A DNA stretch of 64,000 nt, from NCBI RefSeq assembly GCF_024584785.1, contig NZ_CP074112.1, positions 62,001 to 126,000 on the forward strand, given 5' to 3'. Shown piece by piece: positions 1-9,963 of this stretch; position 1 is the stretch's first letter; each line of letters begins with the position of its first letter. The notes beneath the pieces are model-generated. The model was not told the DNA's origin, ran no database searches, and saw only the letters and a list, made by a program, of their open reading frames with translations. The position numbers and the translations under genes are program-made. Source of the DNA: Idiomarina loihiensis. Lineage in GTDB: Bacteria; Pseudomonadota; Gammaproteobacteria; Enterobacterales; Alteromonadaceae.

Positions 1-705
1 GGTGCAGACAAACATTCCGGTGGGCAAACTTTTGGTGGTTATTCAAATCGCATCACAGTCACCGAGAAGTTTGTGCTTAAAGTAGCTGACCATCTTGATT
101 TAGCCGGTGTTGCACCCTTATTGTGCGCAGGTATCACAACCTACTCACCGTTGCGCCACTGGGGCGTAACTGAAGGCCATCGGGTTGGCGTAGTGGGCTT
201 AGGTGGCTTAGGCCATATGGCTGTTAAAATTGCCAAAGCCATGGGTGCAGAAGTGGTGTTGTTCACCACGTCGCCAAGCAAGATTGATGATGGCAAGCGC
301 CTAGGTGCCGATCATGTGGTGATTTCCAAGGATGCAGAGCAAATGCAGGCTTGGACCAATCAACTTGATTTTATTCTTAATACAGTAGCGGCGCCCCATG
401 ACTTAGACGCGTATCTAAGTTTATTACGCTTAAATGGCACCATGACTTTAGTTGGGGTTCCAGCTGAAGCGCACCCGTCACCAGCCGTTTACAATTTAAT
501 TGCGAAACGTCGTAGCTTAGCCGGTTCGTTAATTGGCGGCATCGCGGAAACTCAGGAGATGCTGGATTTTTGTGCCGAGCACAACATCATTTCTGATATT
601 GAAATGATTGATATTGATAACATCAACGAAGCTTATGAACGGATGTTGAAAAGCGACGTGAAGTATCGTTTTGTTATCGACATGGCAAGTTTGAAACAGA
701 AATAA
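1..705 (+). CDS. Zinc-dependent alcohol dehydrogenase, 3' part (start lies outside window)
   Basis: The frame is open from the first base, so the gene is cut by the window edge and 234 residues are visible. It belongs to the medium-chain dehydrogenase family, closest to the NADP-linked YahK / cinnamyl-alcohol dehydrogenase type that reduces aldehydes in the cytosol. The segment LLCAGITTYSPL, with its conserved cysteine, and the Rossmann motif GLGGLGH are both present, and the C-terminal nucleotide-binding half is complete. The N-terminal catalytic zinc ligands are outside the window. The exact substrate cannot be read from the sequence. A strong terminator follows. Confidence 0.9.
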   Translation, partial: GADKHSGGQTFGGYSNRITVTEKFVLKVADHLDLAGVAPLLCAGITTYSPLRHWGVTEGHRVGVVGLGGLGHMAVKIAKAMGAEVVLFTTSPSKIDDGKRLGADHVVISKDAEQMQAWTNQLDFILNTVAAPHDLDAYLSLLRLNGTMTLVGVPAEAHPSPAVYNLIAKRRSLAGSLIGGIAETQEMLDFCAEHNIISDIEMIDIDNINEAYERMLKSDVKYRFVIDMASLKQK

Positions 706-721
706 AGACTTTTAGACGTCT
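706..721. promoter_or_regulatory. Putative MetJ operator (two tandem met boxes)
   Basis: Two adjacent 8-mers, AGACTTTT and AGACGTCT, start one base after the dehydrogenase stop codon. The second is a perfect met box; the first matches in its first four bases. MetJ with S-adenosylmethionine represses metK in gammaproteobacteria through tandem boxes of this kind. The site lies about 90 bp upstream of the metK start, with a terminator-like hairpin between them. Confidence 0.65.
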
Positions 722-730
722 AAATGTGGA

Positions 731-770
731 AAAGTGGGCGAAGCTTAGGTAAACTACGCCCACTTTTTTG
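731..770 (+). terminator. Rho-independent terminator between the dehydrogenase gene and metK
   Basis: A 10-bp perfect stem (AAAGTGGGCG at 731-740 with CGCCCACTTT at 757-766) closes a 16-nt loop and runs into a T-tract. It would end the dehydrogenase transcript. If the metK promoter overlaps the met boxes, it would instead sit in the metK leader. Confidence 0.85.
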
Positions 771-810
771 TTCAGTTTTGTATATCGTCCACTTATAGAG
801 AAACGTAGCA

Positions 811-1959
811 ATGGCACAGCACTTATTTACATCAGAATCAGTTTCTGAAGGTCATCCAGATAAAATCGCAGATCAAATTTCAGATGCGGTATTAGACGCG
901 ATTTTAACGCAAGATCCGCGTGCACGCGTGGCCTGCGAAACCTTCGTTAAAACCGGTATGGTGTTAGTGGGTGGTGAAATTACGACCAGTGCCTGGGTGG
1001 ATATTGAAGAAATTACTCGTAATACCGTACGTGAGATTGGCTATGTTCACTCAGATATGGGATTTGATGGCTCATCTTGTGCTGTATTAAATGCCATTGG
1101 TAAACAGTCACCTGATATCAATCAAGGTGTTGACCGTGCGAACCCAGAAGAGCAGGGCGCTGGTGACCAAGGTTTAATGTTTGGTTATGCATCCAACGAG
1201 ACGGATGTGTTGATGCCAGCACCTATTACCTACGCACACCGATTGGTACAACGCCAAGCAGAAGTTCGCAAAAGTGGTGAGCTTAGCTGGCTACGTCCGG
1301 ATGCCAAAAGCCAGTTAACCTTTATTTACGAAGACGGCCGCCCAGTAGGTATCGATACCGTGGTGTTGTCTACTCAGCATGACGAACAAATCAGTCAAGC
1401 TGAGTTACGCGAAGCGGTGATTGAAACTATCATTAAGCCGGTGTTGCCCGTCGAATGGTTCCCAGCCAGCCAAGAACGAATTTTTATCAACCCCACGGGT
1501 AAATTTGTGATTGGTGGCCCGATGGGTGATTGTGGTCTTACAGGGCGCAAGATTATTGTTGATACCTACGGTGGTATGGCACGCCATGGAGGTGGTGCGT
1601 TCTCGGGTAAAGATCCTTCTAAAGTGGATCGTAGTGCCGCTTACGCCGCTCGTTACGTGGCGAAAAATATTGTCGCAGCAGGCTTGGCTGAGCGTTGCGA
1701 AATCCAGATTTCTTATGCTATCGGTGTGGCTGAACCAACCTCTATTAGTTTGGAGACCTTTGGTACCAGTCCTTACAGCGAAGAGAAACTGATTGCCTTA
1801 GTGCGTAAGCATTTTGATTTACGTCCGTATGGGTTGATTCAGATGTTAGATTTAGAGCGTCCGATTTACCAAGCTACCGCTGCATATGGACATTTTGGCC
1901 GCGCGGAGTTCCCGTGGGAGAAAACCGACCGCGCTGAAGCCTTACGCGCTGATATCTAA
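811..1959 (+). CDS. metK: S-adenosylmethionine synthetase
   Basis: This enzyme makes S-adenosylmethionine from methionine and ATP in the cytosol. The 382-residue length matches the family. The sequence shows the N-terminal GHPDK motif (about residues 14-18), the hexapeptide GAGDQG (about residue 115) and the P-loop-like segment GGGAFSGKD (about residue 260). The ATG is the only start that gives the conserved N-terminus; the ribosome site is weak. A MetJ-type operator upstream suggests methionine-dependent repression. The product feeds QueA, encoded about 10 kb away. Confidence 0.98.
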   Translation: MAQHLFTSESVSEGHPDKIADQISDAVLDAILTQDPRARVACETFVKTGMVLVGGEITTSAWVDIEEITRNTVREIGYVHSDMGFDGSSCAVLNAIGKQSPDINQGVDRANPEEQGAGDQGLMFGYASNETDVLMPAPITYAHRLVQRQAEVRKSGELSWLRPDAKSQLTFIYEDGRPVGIDTVVLSTQHDEQISQAELREAVIETIIKPVLPVEWFPASQERIFINPTGKFVIGGPMGDCGLTGRKIIVDTYGGMARHGGGAFSGKDPSKVDRSAAYAARYVAKNIVAAGLAERCEIQISYAIGVAEPTSISLETFGTSPYSEEKLIALVRKHFDLRPYGLIQMLDLERPIYQATAAYGHFGRAEFPWEKTDRAEALRADI

Positions 1960-1968
1960 TTTGCTTAC

Positions 1969-2036
1969 AAGCCCCGAATTGTGGACAATACGCGCACCTT
2001 TTGTGCAAATATTCTTACCAGCTAATTCGGGGTTTT
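1969..2036 (+). terminator. metK terminator that reaches into the tkt leader
   Basis: CCCCGAATT (1972-1980) pairs with AATTCGGGG (2024-2032). Flanking A-T and G-T pairs extend the stem to about 12 bp, and a TTTT run follows. The 43-nt loop contains a smaller GCAC/GTGC hairpin (1994-2006). The right arm carries the only purine-rich stretch before the tkt start at 2040, so the structure may also affect tkt translation. Confidence 0.6.
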
Positions 2037-2039
2037 GTT

Positions 2040-4052
2040 ATGACTACAGCAGTATCTGAGCGTAAGCACCTTGCCAATGCTATCCGTGCCCTTAGTATGG
2101 ATGCGGTTCAGCAAGCAAATTCAGGCCATCCTGGCGCACCTATGGGTATGGCCGATATTGCTGAAGTTCTATGGCGCGACTTCCTTAAACATAATCCAGC
2201 CAACCCCAATTGGGCCGACCGTGACCGCTTTGTGCTGTCTAACGGCCATGGCTCGATGCTGATCTACTCGTTGTTACACCTCAGTGGCTACGATCTCAGC
2301 ATTGACGATCTTAAGCAGTTCCGTCAGTTACATTCAAAAACGCCGGGCCATCCTGAGTACGGTTATGCGCCTGGAGTTGAGACCACAACAGGGCCGCTGG
2401 GACAAGGGATTACCAACGCGGTAGGTATGGCTTTAGCTGAAAAAGTTTTAGCGGCACAATTCAATCGTCCACAGCACCACATTGTCGACCACTACACCTA
2501 TACCTTTTTAGGTGACGGGTGCTTAATGGAAGGTATCTCACACGAAGCCTGCTCGTTAGCTGGTACTCTCGGCCTGGGTAAGTTGATTGCTTTTTATGAT
2601 GATAATGGCATTTCTATTGATGGCGAAGTTGAAGGCTGGTTTACGGATAATACTGAGCAACGTTTTCATGCGTACAACTGGCATGTGATTGCCGATGTTG
2701 ATGGTCACGATGCCGAAGCTATCAAAGCGGCTATTCATGCTGCCCAAGCGGTAACAGATAAACCTACGCTAATTATTTGCAAAACCATTATTGGTTTTGG
2801 TGCGCCCAACAAACAAGGCACAGAAAGCTGCCACGGCGCGCCATTAGGTGCCGATGAAATTACTGCGGCACGGGAGCAATTAGGTTGGTCGTACGGGCCG
2901 TTTGAAATTCCCGCCGATGTGTATGCTGCATGGTCTGCTAAAGCATCAGGTGCGGCCGCCGAACAACAATGGCAACAAGCCTTTGCTGCGTATGCACAAG
3001 CCTACCCTGAGCTGGCGGCAGAACTAGAACGTCGTTTAGCGGGCGAGTTACCGGTCGATTTTGCCGCCCAAGCGGATGCCTATATTGCTAGTTTACAAGC
3101 GGAGCCAGCTGCTATCGCTAGTCGTAAAGCTTCGCAGAATGCATTGAATGCCTATGGCCCTATGCTGCCAGAATTGCTTGGTGGTTCAGCAGATTTAGCT
3201 GGGTCAAACCTGACGCTTTGGAGCGGCGCTAAAGGTGTGAGCGCTGATGATGCCGCGGGTAACTATGTCTATTACGGGGTCCGTGAGTTTGGCATGTCGG
3301 CAATCATGAATGGGATTGCGTTACATGGTGGTTTTGTACCTTATGGCGCTACCTTCTTGATGTTTATGGAATATGCACGTAATGCGGTGCGTATGGCTGC
3401 GCTAATGAAGCAACGCAGTATTTTTGTTTACACTCACGATTCAATTGGTTTAGGCGAAGATGGCCCAACGCACCAACCGGTAGAGCAAACAGCGAGTTTG
3501 CGCATGACCCCAAACATGAGTACCTGGCGCCCGTGTGACCAAGTTGAGTCTGCGGTTGCTTGGAAAGCGGCTTTATTGCGTACCGATGGCCCTAGCGCTT
3601 TGATTTTTAGTCGTCAAAATTTAGCTCAGCAAATTCGTACCGAGGAGCAGGTTGCGGCGATCGAGAAAGGCGGTTATATCCTCCTTGATAGCGCTGGTCC
3701 GGCTGATTTGATTTTGCTGGCGACGGGCTCAGAAGTTGAACTAGCGATGCAAGCAGCACAGCAATTACAACAGCAAGGAACACAGGTACGCGTAGTATCT
3801 ATGCCTTGTACCGACCTGTTTGACGCACAAAGTGCCGATTACAAAGAGTCGGTGTTACCTGCTCGGGTAACCCGTAGAATTGCTATTGAGGCAGGTATTG
3901 CTGATTACTGGTACAAGTATGTAGGGCTGCAAGGCCGCGTGGTTGGCATGACCAGCTTTGGCGAATCTGCTCCAGCCGGTGATTTGTTTAAGTTCTTCGG
4001 TTTCACGGTAGAGAATATTGTGAACCAAGCACAAGAGCTATTATCTGCATGA
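2040..4052 (+). CDS. tkt: Transketolase
   Basis: Thiamine-diphosphate enzyme that moves two-carbon ketol units between sugar phosphates in the non-oxidative pentose phosphate pathway, yielding erythrose-4-phosphate among other products. The 670 residues contain the diphosphate motif beginning GDGCLMEG and ending at YDDN, and the [11 protein letters not shown] segment of the pyrimidine-binding domain. I chose the ATG at 2040 because the protein then starts at the conserved [18 protein letters not shown]; an upstream TTG would add 13 unrelated residues. The next gene, epd, overlaps by four bases (ATGA), which implies translational coupling. Confidence 0.97.
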   Translation: MTTAVSERKHLANAIRALSMDAVQQANSGHPGAPMGMADIAEVLWRDFLKHNPANPNWADRDRFVLSNGHGSMLIYSLLHLSGYDLSIDDLKQFRQLHSKTPGHPEYGYAPGVETTTGPLGQGITNAVGMALAEKVLAAQFNRPQHHIVDHYTYTFLGDGCLMEGISHEACSLAGTLGLGKLIAFYDDNGISIDGEVEGWFTDNTEQRFHAYNWHVIADVDGHDAEAIKAAIHAAQAVTDKPTLIICKTIIGFGAPNKQGTESCHGAPLGADEITAAREQLGWSYGPFEIPADVYAAWSAKASGAAAEQQWQQAFAAYAQAYPELAAELERRLAGELPVDFAAQADAYIASLQAEPAAIASRKASQNALNAYGPMLPELLGGSADLAGSNLTLWSGAKGVSADDAAGNYVYYGVREFGMSAIMNGIALHGGFVPYGATFLMFMEYARNAVRMAALMKQRSIFVYTHDSIGLGEDGPTHQPVEQTASLRMTPNMSTWRPCDQVESAVAWKAALLRTDGPSALIFSRQNLAQQIRTEEQVAAIEKGGYILLDSAGPADLILLATGSEVELAMQAAQQLQQQGTQVRVVSMPCTDLFDAQSADYKESVLPARVTRRIAIEAGIADYWYKYVGLQGRVVGMTSFGESAPAGDLFKFFGFTVENIVNQAQELLSA

Positions 4053-5113
4053 GCCAACCCCTAACCGAGCTGTTGAACGCATCGGCAAGCCAGCCTAAAC
4101 GCATTGCTATCAATGGGTTTGGGCGTATTGGCCGCAGTGTGTTGCGAGCTTTGTACGAGCGCGGCTATCGTGACCAACTGCAGGTGGTTGCCATCAATGA
4201 ATTAGCACCAGTTGCCAGTATGGCTCATTTACTCAAATATGATACCAGCCATGGCCGGTTCAGCGAGCAGGTTAGTGTTGCAGAAGATCAAAGTTTGCAG
4301 GTGGCCAAGGATCGAATTGAGGTTTCTTCTGCAGCTCAGTTAGAACAGCTCGAGTGGCAAGCGCTGCAGTTAGATGCCGTGCTTGATTGTACTGGCGTAT
4401 TTGGTACCCGAGACGATGGTGCTGCGTATCAACAGCAAGGCATTCCGCGGGTACTGTTTTCACAGCCTGGTGCTGCAGATCTCGATTTTACTGCTATTTA
4501 TGGCGTGAATCATCAAGCCATCAAGGCAGACCATCAGTGGGTCTCGAACGGTTCTTGTACGACCAATTGTATTGTGCCGGTCATTGCTGTTTTAGATCAG
4601 GCCTTTGGTATCGACAGTGGTGCAATTACCACCATTCACGCAGCCATGCATGATCAGCAAGTGATTGATGCTTACCATACTGATCCGCGTTTAGCTCGAG
4701 CTGCTGGGCGCTCGATTATTCCTGTCGATACTCGATTAGCGCGCGGCATTGAACGGATCTTGCCGAAATTTGCCGGACGGTTTGAGGCTATTCAGGTACG
4801 GGTGCCAACCACTAACGTAACAGCTATGGATTTGAGTGTAACTGTGCATGCTGAGGTGAGTATAGAGCAGGTTAATCAAGTATTAGCAGAGGCCGCACAG
4901 GGCGCTTATGCTAACGTGCTAGGTTACACCGATGAGCCGCTGGTATCGATCGATTTTAATCACGACCCGCGCTCAAGCATTGTTGATGGCACCCAAACTC
5001 GGGTCGCCGATAAACGTTTAATTAAAGTGTTGTGCTGGTGCGACAACGAGTGGGGCTTTGCCAACCGCATGTTAGATACAGTGCAAGTGATGTTAGCAAC
5101 AGATTCAAAATAA
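4049..5113 (+). CDS. epd: D-erythrose-4-phosphate dehydrogenase
   Basis: A GAPDH-like NAD enzyme that oxidises erythrose-4-phosphate to 4-phosphoerythronate, the first step of the DXP-independent pyridoxal phosphate route. The Rossmann motif INGFGRIGR is at residues 21-29. The catalytic cysteine is Cys170 in SNGSCTTNC, followed by [16 protein letters not shown], a segment characteristic of Epd rather than GapA. The C-terminal [16 protein letters not shown] also fits Epd. It follows tkt with an ATGA overlap and precedes pgk, the classical epd-pgk-fba order. A GAPDH side activity cannot be excluded from sequence. Confidence 0.93.
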   Translation: MSQPLTELLNASASQPKRIAINGFGRIGRSVLRALYERGYRDQLQVVAINELAPVASMAHLLKYDTSHGRFSEQVSVAEDQSLQVAKDRIEVSSAAQLEQLEWQALQLDAVLDCTGVFGTRDDGAAYQQQGIPRVLFSQPGAADLDFTAIYGVNHQAIKADHQWVSNGSCTTNCIVPVIAVLDQAFGIDSGAITTIHAAMHDQQVIDAYHTDPRLARAAGRSIIPVDTRLARGIERILPKFAGRFEAIQVRVPTTNVTAMDLSVTVHAEVSIEQVNQVLAEAAQGAYANVLGYTDEPLVSIDFNHDPRSSIVDGTQTRVADKRLIKVLCWCDNEWGFANRMLDTVQVMLATDSK

Positions 5114-5130
5114 TTAAGAAGGATTTTTTT

Positions 5131-6315
5131 ATGGCTGCAGTCATTACTATGTCAGATTTAGATTTAGCCGGTTTACGGGTACTGATTAGAGAAGATCTGA
5201 ATGTTCCAATTCAAGCTGGCAAAGTTAGTTCAGATGCACGTTTGCGTGCTGCGTTACCAACCATTCAAGCAGCCGTAGCGGCTGGCGCAAAGGTGATGGT
5301 GATGTCGCACTTAGGGCGCCCGGAAGAAGGTGTCTACGACGCCGAGTTTTCATTGCAGCCGGTGGTAGATTGGTTAAACGAACATCTTGATGTACCGGTT
5401 CGTTTAGCCACTGATTATCTGAACGGCGTAGACGTGGCTGTAAATGAAGTTGTGGTGTTTGAAAATATTCGCTTTAATGTAGGTGAGAAGAAAAACGATG
5501 ATGCTTTAGCACAAAAGTTAGCCGCTTTGTGCGATGTCTTTGTGATGGATGCATTTGGTACCGCGCACCGTGCTCAAGCATCTACTCACGGTGTTGCTAA
5601 ATACGCTGATGTGGCTTGCGCCGGACCGTTACTTGCAGCCGAATTAGATGCGCTAGGTAAAGCATTAGCAAATCCTGCGCGGCCGTTAGTGGCTATTGTT
5701 GGTGGCTCGAAGGTTTCGACCAAGTTGACGGTATTAGAATCGTTATCTACGGTAGTAGATCAATTGATTGTCGGTGGTGGTATTGCCAATACCTTTATTG
5801 CCGCAGCCGGACACGGGGTTGGCAAATCTCTGTATGAAGCCGATTTACAAGCAGAAGCTAGTCGCTTAGTAGCTGCGGCACAATCCAAAGGTGGTGATAT
5901 TCCACTTCCTTCAGATGTGGTTACCGGTAAAGAATTTAGTGCCACTGCAACAGCAGAAACCAAGCCGGTAACAGCTATTGCAACGGACGACATGGTGTTT
6001 GATATTGGTCCGGATACCGCTCAAGCTTTTGCCAAGATGTTAGAACAGGCTGGTACCATTGTTTGGAATGGCCCCGTTGGCGTATTTGAGTTCGACCAGT
6101 TTGGTGAAGGTACGCGAGTTTTAGCTGAAGCTATTGCTAACAGTAAGGCATTTTCGATTGCTGGCGGTGGTGATACTCTAGCTGCCATTGATAAATACGG
6201 AATTGCCGACAAAATCAGCTATATTTCTACGGGTGGCGGCGCATTTTTAGAATTTTTAGAAGGTAAAGAACTGCCGGCTGTGGCGATTTTGGAAGAACGC
6301 GCACAACACGGCTAA
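5131..6315 (+). CDS. pgk: Phosphoglycerate kinase
   Basis: Transfers the acyl phosphate of 1,3-bisphosphoglycerate to ADP in glycolysis, reversibly. The 394 residues show the substrate-binding REDLNVP and SHLGRP motifs in the N-domain, and [17 protein letters not shown] and GGGDT in the nucleotide-binding C-domain. The ATG at 5131 lies after a good ribosome site (AAGAAGGA) and gives an N-terminus like that of enterobacterial Pgk; the frame runs further upstream only inside epd. It is 17 bp from epd and probably cotranscribed with it. Confidence 0.98.
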   Translation: MAAVITMSDLDLAGLRVLIREDLNVPIQAGKVSSDARLRAALPTIQAAVAAGAKVMVMSHLGRPEEGVYDAEFSLQPVVDWLNEHLDVPVRLATDYLNGVDVAVNEVVVFENIRFNVGEKKNDDALAQKLAALCDVFVMDAFGTAHRAQASTHGVAKYADVACAGPLLAAELDALGKALANPARPLVAIVGGSKVSTKLTVLESLSTVVDQLIVGGGIANTFIAAAGHGVGKSLYEADLQAEASRLVAAAQSKGGDIPLPSDVVTGKEFSATATAETKPVTAIATDDMVFDIGPDTAQAFAKMLEQAGTIVWNGPVGVFEFDQFGEGTRVLAEAIANSKAFSIAGGGDTLAAIDKYGIADKISYISTGGGAFLEFLEGKELPAVAILEERAQHG

Positions 6316-6364
6316 GCAGCTATCTATAAGCCAAATTACACAAAAATATTAGGAGAGATATTAC

Positions 6365-7429
6365 ATGGCTTTGATTTCATTACGTCAGTTGCTCGACCAT
6401 GCAGCTGAGCAAGGCTACGGGGTACCGGCCTTTAACGTCAACAACTTAGAACAAATGCGGGCCATTATGATGGCAGCTGATGCTACCGATAGCCCGGTAA
6501 TTGTACAAGCGTCTGCCGGTGCTCGCAGCTACGCTGGTGCACCTTTTTTGCGTCACTTGATTTTAGCCGCAATTGAAGAATGGCCACATATTCCTGTTGT
6601 TATGCACCAAGATCACGGCACCTCACCGGCGGTTTGTCAGCGTTCGATTCAATTGGGTTTTAGCTCAGTAATGATGGATGGCTCATTGCGCGAAGACGGT
6701 AAGACTCCGGCGGATTACGACTATAACGTACAAGTTACTCAGCAAACGGTAGCTATGGCGCATGCCTGTGGCGTATCGGTTGAAGGTGAGTTGGGTGTAT
6801 TGGGTAGTTTAGAAACTGGTGAAGCTGGTGAAGAAGATGGCGTAGGTGCTGAAGGCAAGCTCACACACGACCAGCTGTTAACGGACCCAGAAGAAGCAGC
6901 ACAGTTCGTTCGTGCCACTAATGTAGATGCGTTAGCTATTGCTTGTGGTACGTCGCACGGTGCCTATAAGTTTTCACGCCCACCAACCGGTGATATTTTA
7001 GCGATTGATCGAATTAAAGAAATCCACAAACGGATTCCAAATACCCACTTGGTCATGCACGGTTCGTCGTCAGTACCGCAAGAATGGTTAAAAGTTATCA
7101 ATGAATTTGGTGGTGAAATCCCAGAAACTTATGGGGTTCCGGTTGAGCAAATCGTTGAAGGTATCAAACACGGCGTACGTAAAGTAAATATTGATACCGA
7201 TTTACGTTTGGCATCAACGGGTGCTATCCGTCGCCACTTGGCACAGAACACCAGCAATTTTGACCCACGTAAATATTTAAAAGCTTCGACCGATGCTATG
7301 TACGAGATTTGTAAAGCTCGCTATGAAGCCTTTGGTTGTGCCGGTCAAGCAAGCAAAATCAAGGTTATTTCGCTAGAAGATATGTTCGGGCGCTACGAAC
7401 GGGGCGAATTAGACGCTAAAGTAAATTAA
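6365..7429 (+). CDS. fba: Fructose-bisphosphate aldolase, class II (CbbA type)
   Basis: Zinc-dependent aldolase that interconverts fructose-1,6-bisphosphate with glyceraldehyde-3-phosphate and dihydroxyacetone phosphate. The 354 residues include VVMHQDHG (zinc-ligand histidine and catalytic aspartate), [22 protein letters not shown] and [10 protein letters not shown]. The length and the [10 protein letters not shown] insertion resemble the CbbA-like subtype also found in Calvin-cycle operons, rather than the E. coli FbaA subtype. A strong ribosome site (AGGAGAG) precedes the ATG. It completes the tkt-epd-pgk-fba block. Confidence 0.96.
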   Translation: MALISLRQLLDHAAEQGYGVPAFNVNNLEQMRAIMMAADATDSPVIVQASAGARSYAGAPFLRHLILAAIEEWPHIPVVMHQDHGTSPAVCQRSIQLGFSSVMMDGSLREDGKTPADYDYNVQVTQQTVAMAHACGVSVEGELGVLGSLETGEAGEEDGVGAEGKLTHDQLLTDPEEAAQFVRATNVDALAIACGTSHGAYKFSRPPTGDILAIDRIKEIHKRIPNTHLVMHGSSSVPQEWLKVINEFGGEIPETYGVPVEQIVEGIKHGVRKVNIDTDLRLASTGAIRRHLAQNTSNFDPRKYLKASTDAMYEICKARYEAFGCAGQASKIKVISLEDMFGRYERGELDAKVN

Positions 7430-7513
7430 TCCAGGGTTTAGAATGCCATATCAAGAGGTTATACTAAGGGTATGGCTTTCTTTAGGATTGAAGTACTACC
7501 AAAAGGGGAAAAT

Positions 7514-8305
7514 ATGCGCTTAACTCAAGCTACTATTGCGATAATTAGTTTATTTGCCGTTGCTGGAACTGCACAGGCAAGTATTTTTATGTACGATGAT
7601 GCCAGTGATTTAGATACCACGGCAAAAAAAGAGTGGGATGCAAGTGCTGAGTTAGGTCTGTTATTCACCTCTGGTAACACCGAAACTGAAACACTAAAGG
7701 CTAAATTGAATTTAGCCCGCGATTTTGAGAACTGGCGTCATAAAGGCGTGATTGATTATTATCGCTCGGAGCAAGTTGATCAAAATACTGGCGATACCAT
7801 CACGACGGGTGATAAAACCTTTTTGTCCGGCCAAAGTAACTATAAATTTAGTCCTGAAAGCCGTTCTTCGTTATTTGTGTTCGGCTCTTACGAAGAAGAC
7901 AAGTTCAGTGGTTATGAATACCAAGGCACGTTAGCTATTGGTTACGGTGCTCGTTATCGTTACAACGAAAAAATTTATGCCGACTACGAGGTAGGTCCTG
8001 GTTACTCGATGAGCAAGCCTATTGTTGGCGGCTTACCACAAGAACAAGAAACCAGCGCAATTTTGCGTTTGGCTGGTAACTTGGTGTGGGATGTGAGCAA
8101 AAACTCTAAATTCAATGCATTGGCTTCTACGGAAGTGGGTTCTGATAATACTAAAACCCGTGCCGAGGCTTCTATTTCTGCCAATATTAATAGCTCGTTG
8201 GCACTGAAGCTTTCTATCGCAGGTACTCATAACTCATTTTTAGAAGACTCTACGAAAGAAAAATTAGATACCGAAACTGCTGTTACTTTGGTTTATACCT
8301 TCTAA
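7514..8305 (+). CDS. DUF481 family outer-membrane beta-barrel protein
   Basis: A 263-residue protein of the YdiY/DUF481 family, whose function is unknown. The start at 7514 gives a clear signal peptide (MRLTQATIAI to TAQA, cleavage near residue 22) and lies after an AAAGGGG ribosome site; an upstream start would spoil the signal peptide. The mature part begins with a short acidic stretch, then alternating polar and aromatic strands (for example SAELGLLFTSGNTETE), and ends in VTLVYTF, the terminal-phenylalanine signature of outer-membrane barrels. It stands alone, with a terminator behind it. Confidence 0.88.
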   Translation: MRLTQATIAIISLFAVAGTAQASIFMYDDASDLDTTAKKEWDASAELGLLFTSGNTETETLKAKLNLARDFENWRHKGVIDYYRSEQVDQNTGDTITTGDKTFLSGQSNYKFSPESRSSLFVFGSYEEDKFSGYEYQGTLAIGYGARYRYNEKIYADYEVGPGYSMSKPIVGGLPQEQETSAILRLAGNLVWDVSKNSKFNALASTEVGSDNTKTRAEASISANINSSLALKLSIAGTHNSFLEDSTKEKLDTETAVTLVYTF

Positions 8306-8339
8306 CTTAGTTGTACTAAGTGATTATAATGGCGTGAAT

Positions 8340-8382
8340 AAGACTGGGCCTTGATTAACTATCATCGCCCAGTCTTTTTTTG
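8340..8382. terminator. Terminator between convergent DUF481 and TerC genes
   Basis: AGACTGGGC (8341-8349) pairs with GCCCAGTCT (8367-8375), followed by a run of seven T on the plus strand. The minus-strand TerC stop codon lies in the loop, so the same hairpin may serve both genes, though the T-tract is good only for the plus strand. Confidence 0.85.
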
Positions 8383-9101
8383 AGGTGAACCGGCTCTCGC
8401 GCTTTTCTTATTTTAAGGTTAAGTAGCTCCACCACCAAACTGAATGCCATAGCAAAGTAAACATAGCCTTTAGGAACATGAAAGCCGAGTCCTTCCCCCG
8501 TGAGCGTGAAGCCAATTAAGATCAGGAAGCTTAGTGCTAACATTTTTATGGTTGGATGATTATCCACAAAATCACCGATAGCTTTGGCGGCCACCATCAT
8601 TACTAACACCGCAATAATAATAGCAATAATCATCACGGTCACGTAATCAACTAAACCGACCGCAGTAATGACTGAATCAAGTGAAAAAACGATATCAATC
8701 AGTGCAATTTGCACAATAATGGCACTGAAAGTAGCAGCTTTCGGAGTTTTTGTTTGATCGTGAGTGCCTTCTAGCGAGTGATGTATCTCAAGGGTACTTT
8801 TGGCTAATAAAAATAGGCCGCCACCAAACAAAATAAGATCTCTTCCTGAAAAACTTTGCCCGATGAGGCTGAACAGAGGTTCAGTTAACCCCATCACCCA
8901 TACAATAGCTAGGAGCAAGGCAATACGCATGCCCATGGCCAGCATAAGTCCTAATTGCCTCGCGCGTTGTCGCTGCGCTGGCGGCAATCGACCGACCAAA
9001 ATTGAAATAAAAATGATGTTATCTATGCCCAGAACTATCTCTAAAGCTGTGAGCGTGATTAGGGCGAGCCATGCCTCAGGTAGTAAAATCCATTCGAACA
9101 T
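8355..9101 (-). CDS. TerC-family integral membrane protein
   Basis: A 248-residue inner-membrane protein with about seven hydrophobic segments. The family hallmarks are LEIVLGIDNIIFISIL near the N-terminus and DIVFSLDSVITAVG in the middle, whose acidic residues in membrane helices are thought to bind metal. TerC relatives are linked to tellurite resistance and to manganese export during membrane protein metalation. No tellurite-resistance genes lie nearby, so manganese or general metal handling is the more likely role. The first ATG is used, and there is no plausible operon partner. Confidence 0.88.
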   Translation of the reverse strand: MFEWILLPEAWLALITLTALEIVLGIDNIIFISILVGRLPPAQRQRARQLGLMLAMGMRIALLLAIVWVMGLTEPLFSLIGQSFSGRDLILFGGGLFLLAKSTLEIHHSLEGTHDQTKTPKAATFSAIIVQIALIDIVFSLDSVITAVGLVDYVTVMIIAIIIAVLVMMVAAKAIGDFVDNHPTIKMLALSFLILIGFTLTGEGLGFHVPKGYVYFAMAFSLVVELLNLKIRKAREPVHLKKRLGDDS

Positions 9102-9267
9102 GATGAATTCTCTTTGTTGATTTGTTTTTAAATTACCATAAATCGGTTACTCTTTAAGCACAACTTTAATTTTTGCTTTGCGTGTACGAATAATCTTCGT
9201 TAGTATTCGCGCACCTCAAAGAGGTTGTATAAAACGTTTATTTCAGCAGCAACAAAGGCGAACTTTT

Positions 9268-9948
9268 ATGTCTGCAAATTCGTTTCTTGGTATGTTTGCC
9301 AAGTCTCCGATCAAACCTATGATCGATCATATTGAGCAAGTGCACGATTGTGCCATGACGCTTAAACCCTTCTTTCAAGCCGTGTACTCAGGAAACTGGG
9401 ACGAAGCAGAAATTCATCGCAAAGAAATCGTCAAAAAAGAGAAAGCAGCTGACGATATGAAGCGTGATATTCGCTTAAACCTTCCTAGCGGTTTGTTTAT
9501 GCCGGTGGAACGTACCGATTTACTTGAGTTGGTATCGCAACAAGACCGCATTGCTAATAAAGCAAAAGATATCTCAGGCCTTATGACCGGCCGTGAAATG
9601 CAAATCCCTGCAGCTATGATAGAAGGCTTTGATGCTTATTTATCACGTTGTCTAGATGCTACCGATAAAGCAAAAGAAACCATTGGTGAATTTGACGATT
9701 TATTAGAAGTAGGCTTTAAAGGTCGTGAACGTCAAATCGTCGATAAAATGATTTCTGAGCTTGATGAAATTGAACAAGATACGGATGCCCTACAGGTGAA
9801 GTTACGTCGTCAATTGCGTGCTCTCGAAAATGAAATGAGCCCGTTAGATGCAATGTTCTTGTATCAAATTTTGGATTGGGTCGGTGACCTTGCAGATCTT
9901 GCTGAGCGCGTGGGTGCTCGCTTTGAATTGATGCTAGCCCGCGTCTAA
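9268..9948 (+). CDS. PhoU-like phosphate transport accessory protein (DUF47, TIGR00153)
   Basis: A 226-residue, largely helical cytosolic protein of the PhoU-like DUF47 family, which normally sits beside PiT transporters and is thought to modulate them. The start at 9268 gives the conserved MSANSFLGMFAKSPIKP; the frame continues upstream but has no family similarity there. Acidic helices such as DKMISELDEIEQDTD fit the metal-binding PhoU fold. The pit gene begins 15 bp after the stop, so the two are almost certainly one operon. Confidence 0.92.
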   Translation: MSANSFLGMFAKSPIKPMIDHIEQVHDCAMTLKPFFQAVYSGNWDEAEIHRKEIVKKEKAADDMKRDIRLNLPSGLFMPVERTDLLELVSQQDRIANKAKDISGLMTGREMQIPAAMIEGFDAYLSRCLDATDKAKETIGEFDDLLEVGFKGRERQIVDKMISELDEIEQDTDALQVKLRRQLRALENEMSPLDAMFLYQILDWVGDLADLAERVGARFELMLARV

Positions 9949-9963
9949 GCCGGAGAATAATCA

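Noticed and set aside
8355-9101. TerC gene as tellurite-resistance cluster
   Set aside because: None of the terZABDEF stress genes is nearby.
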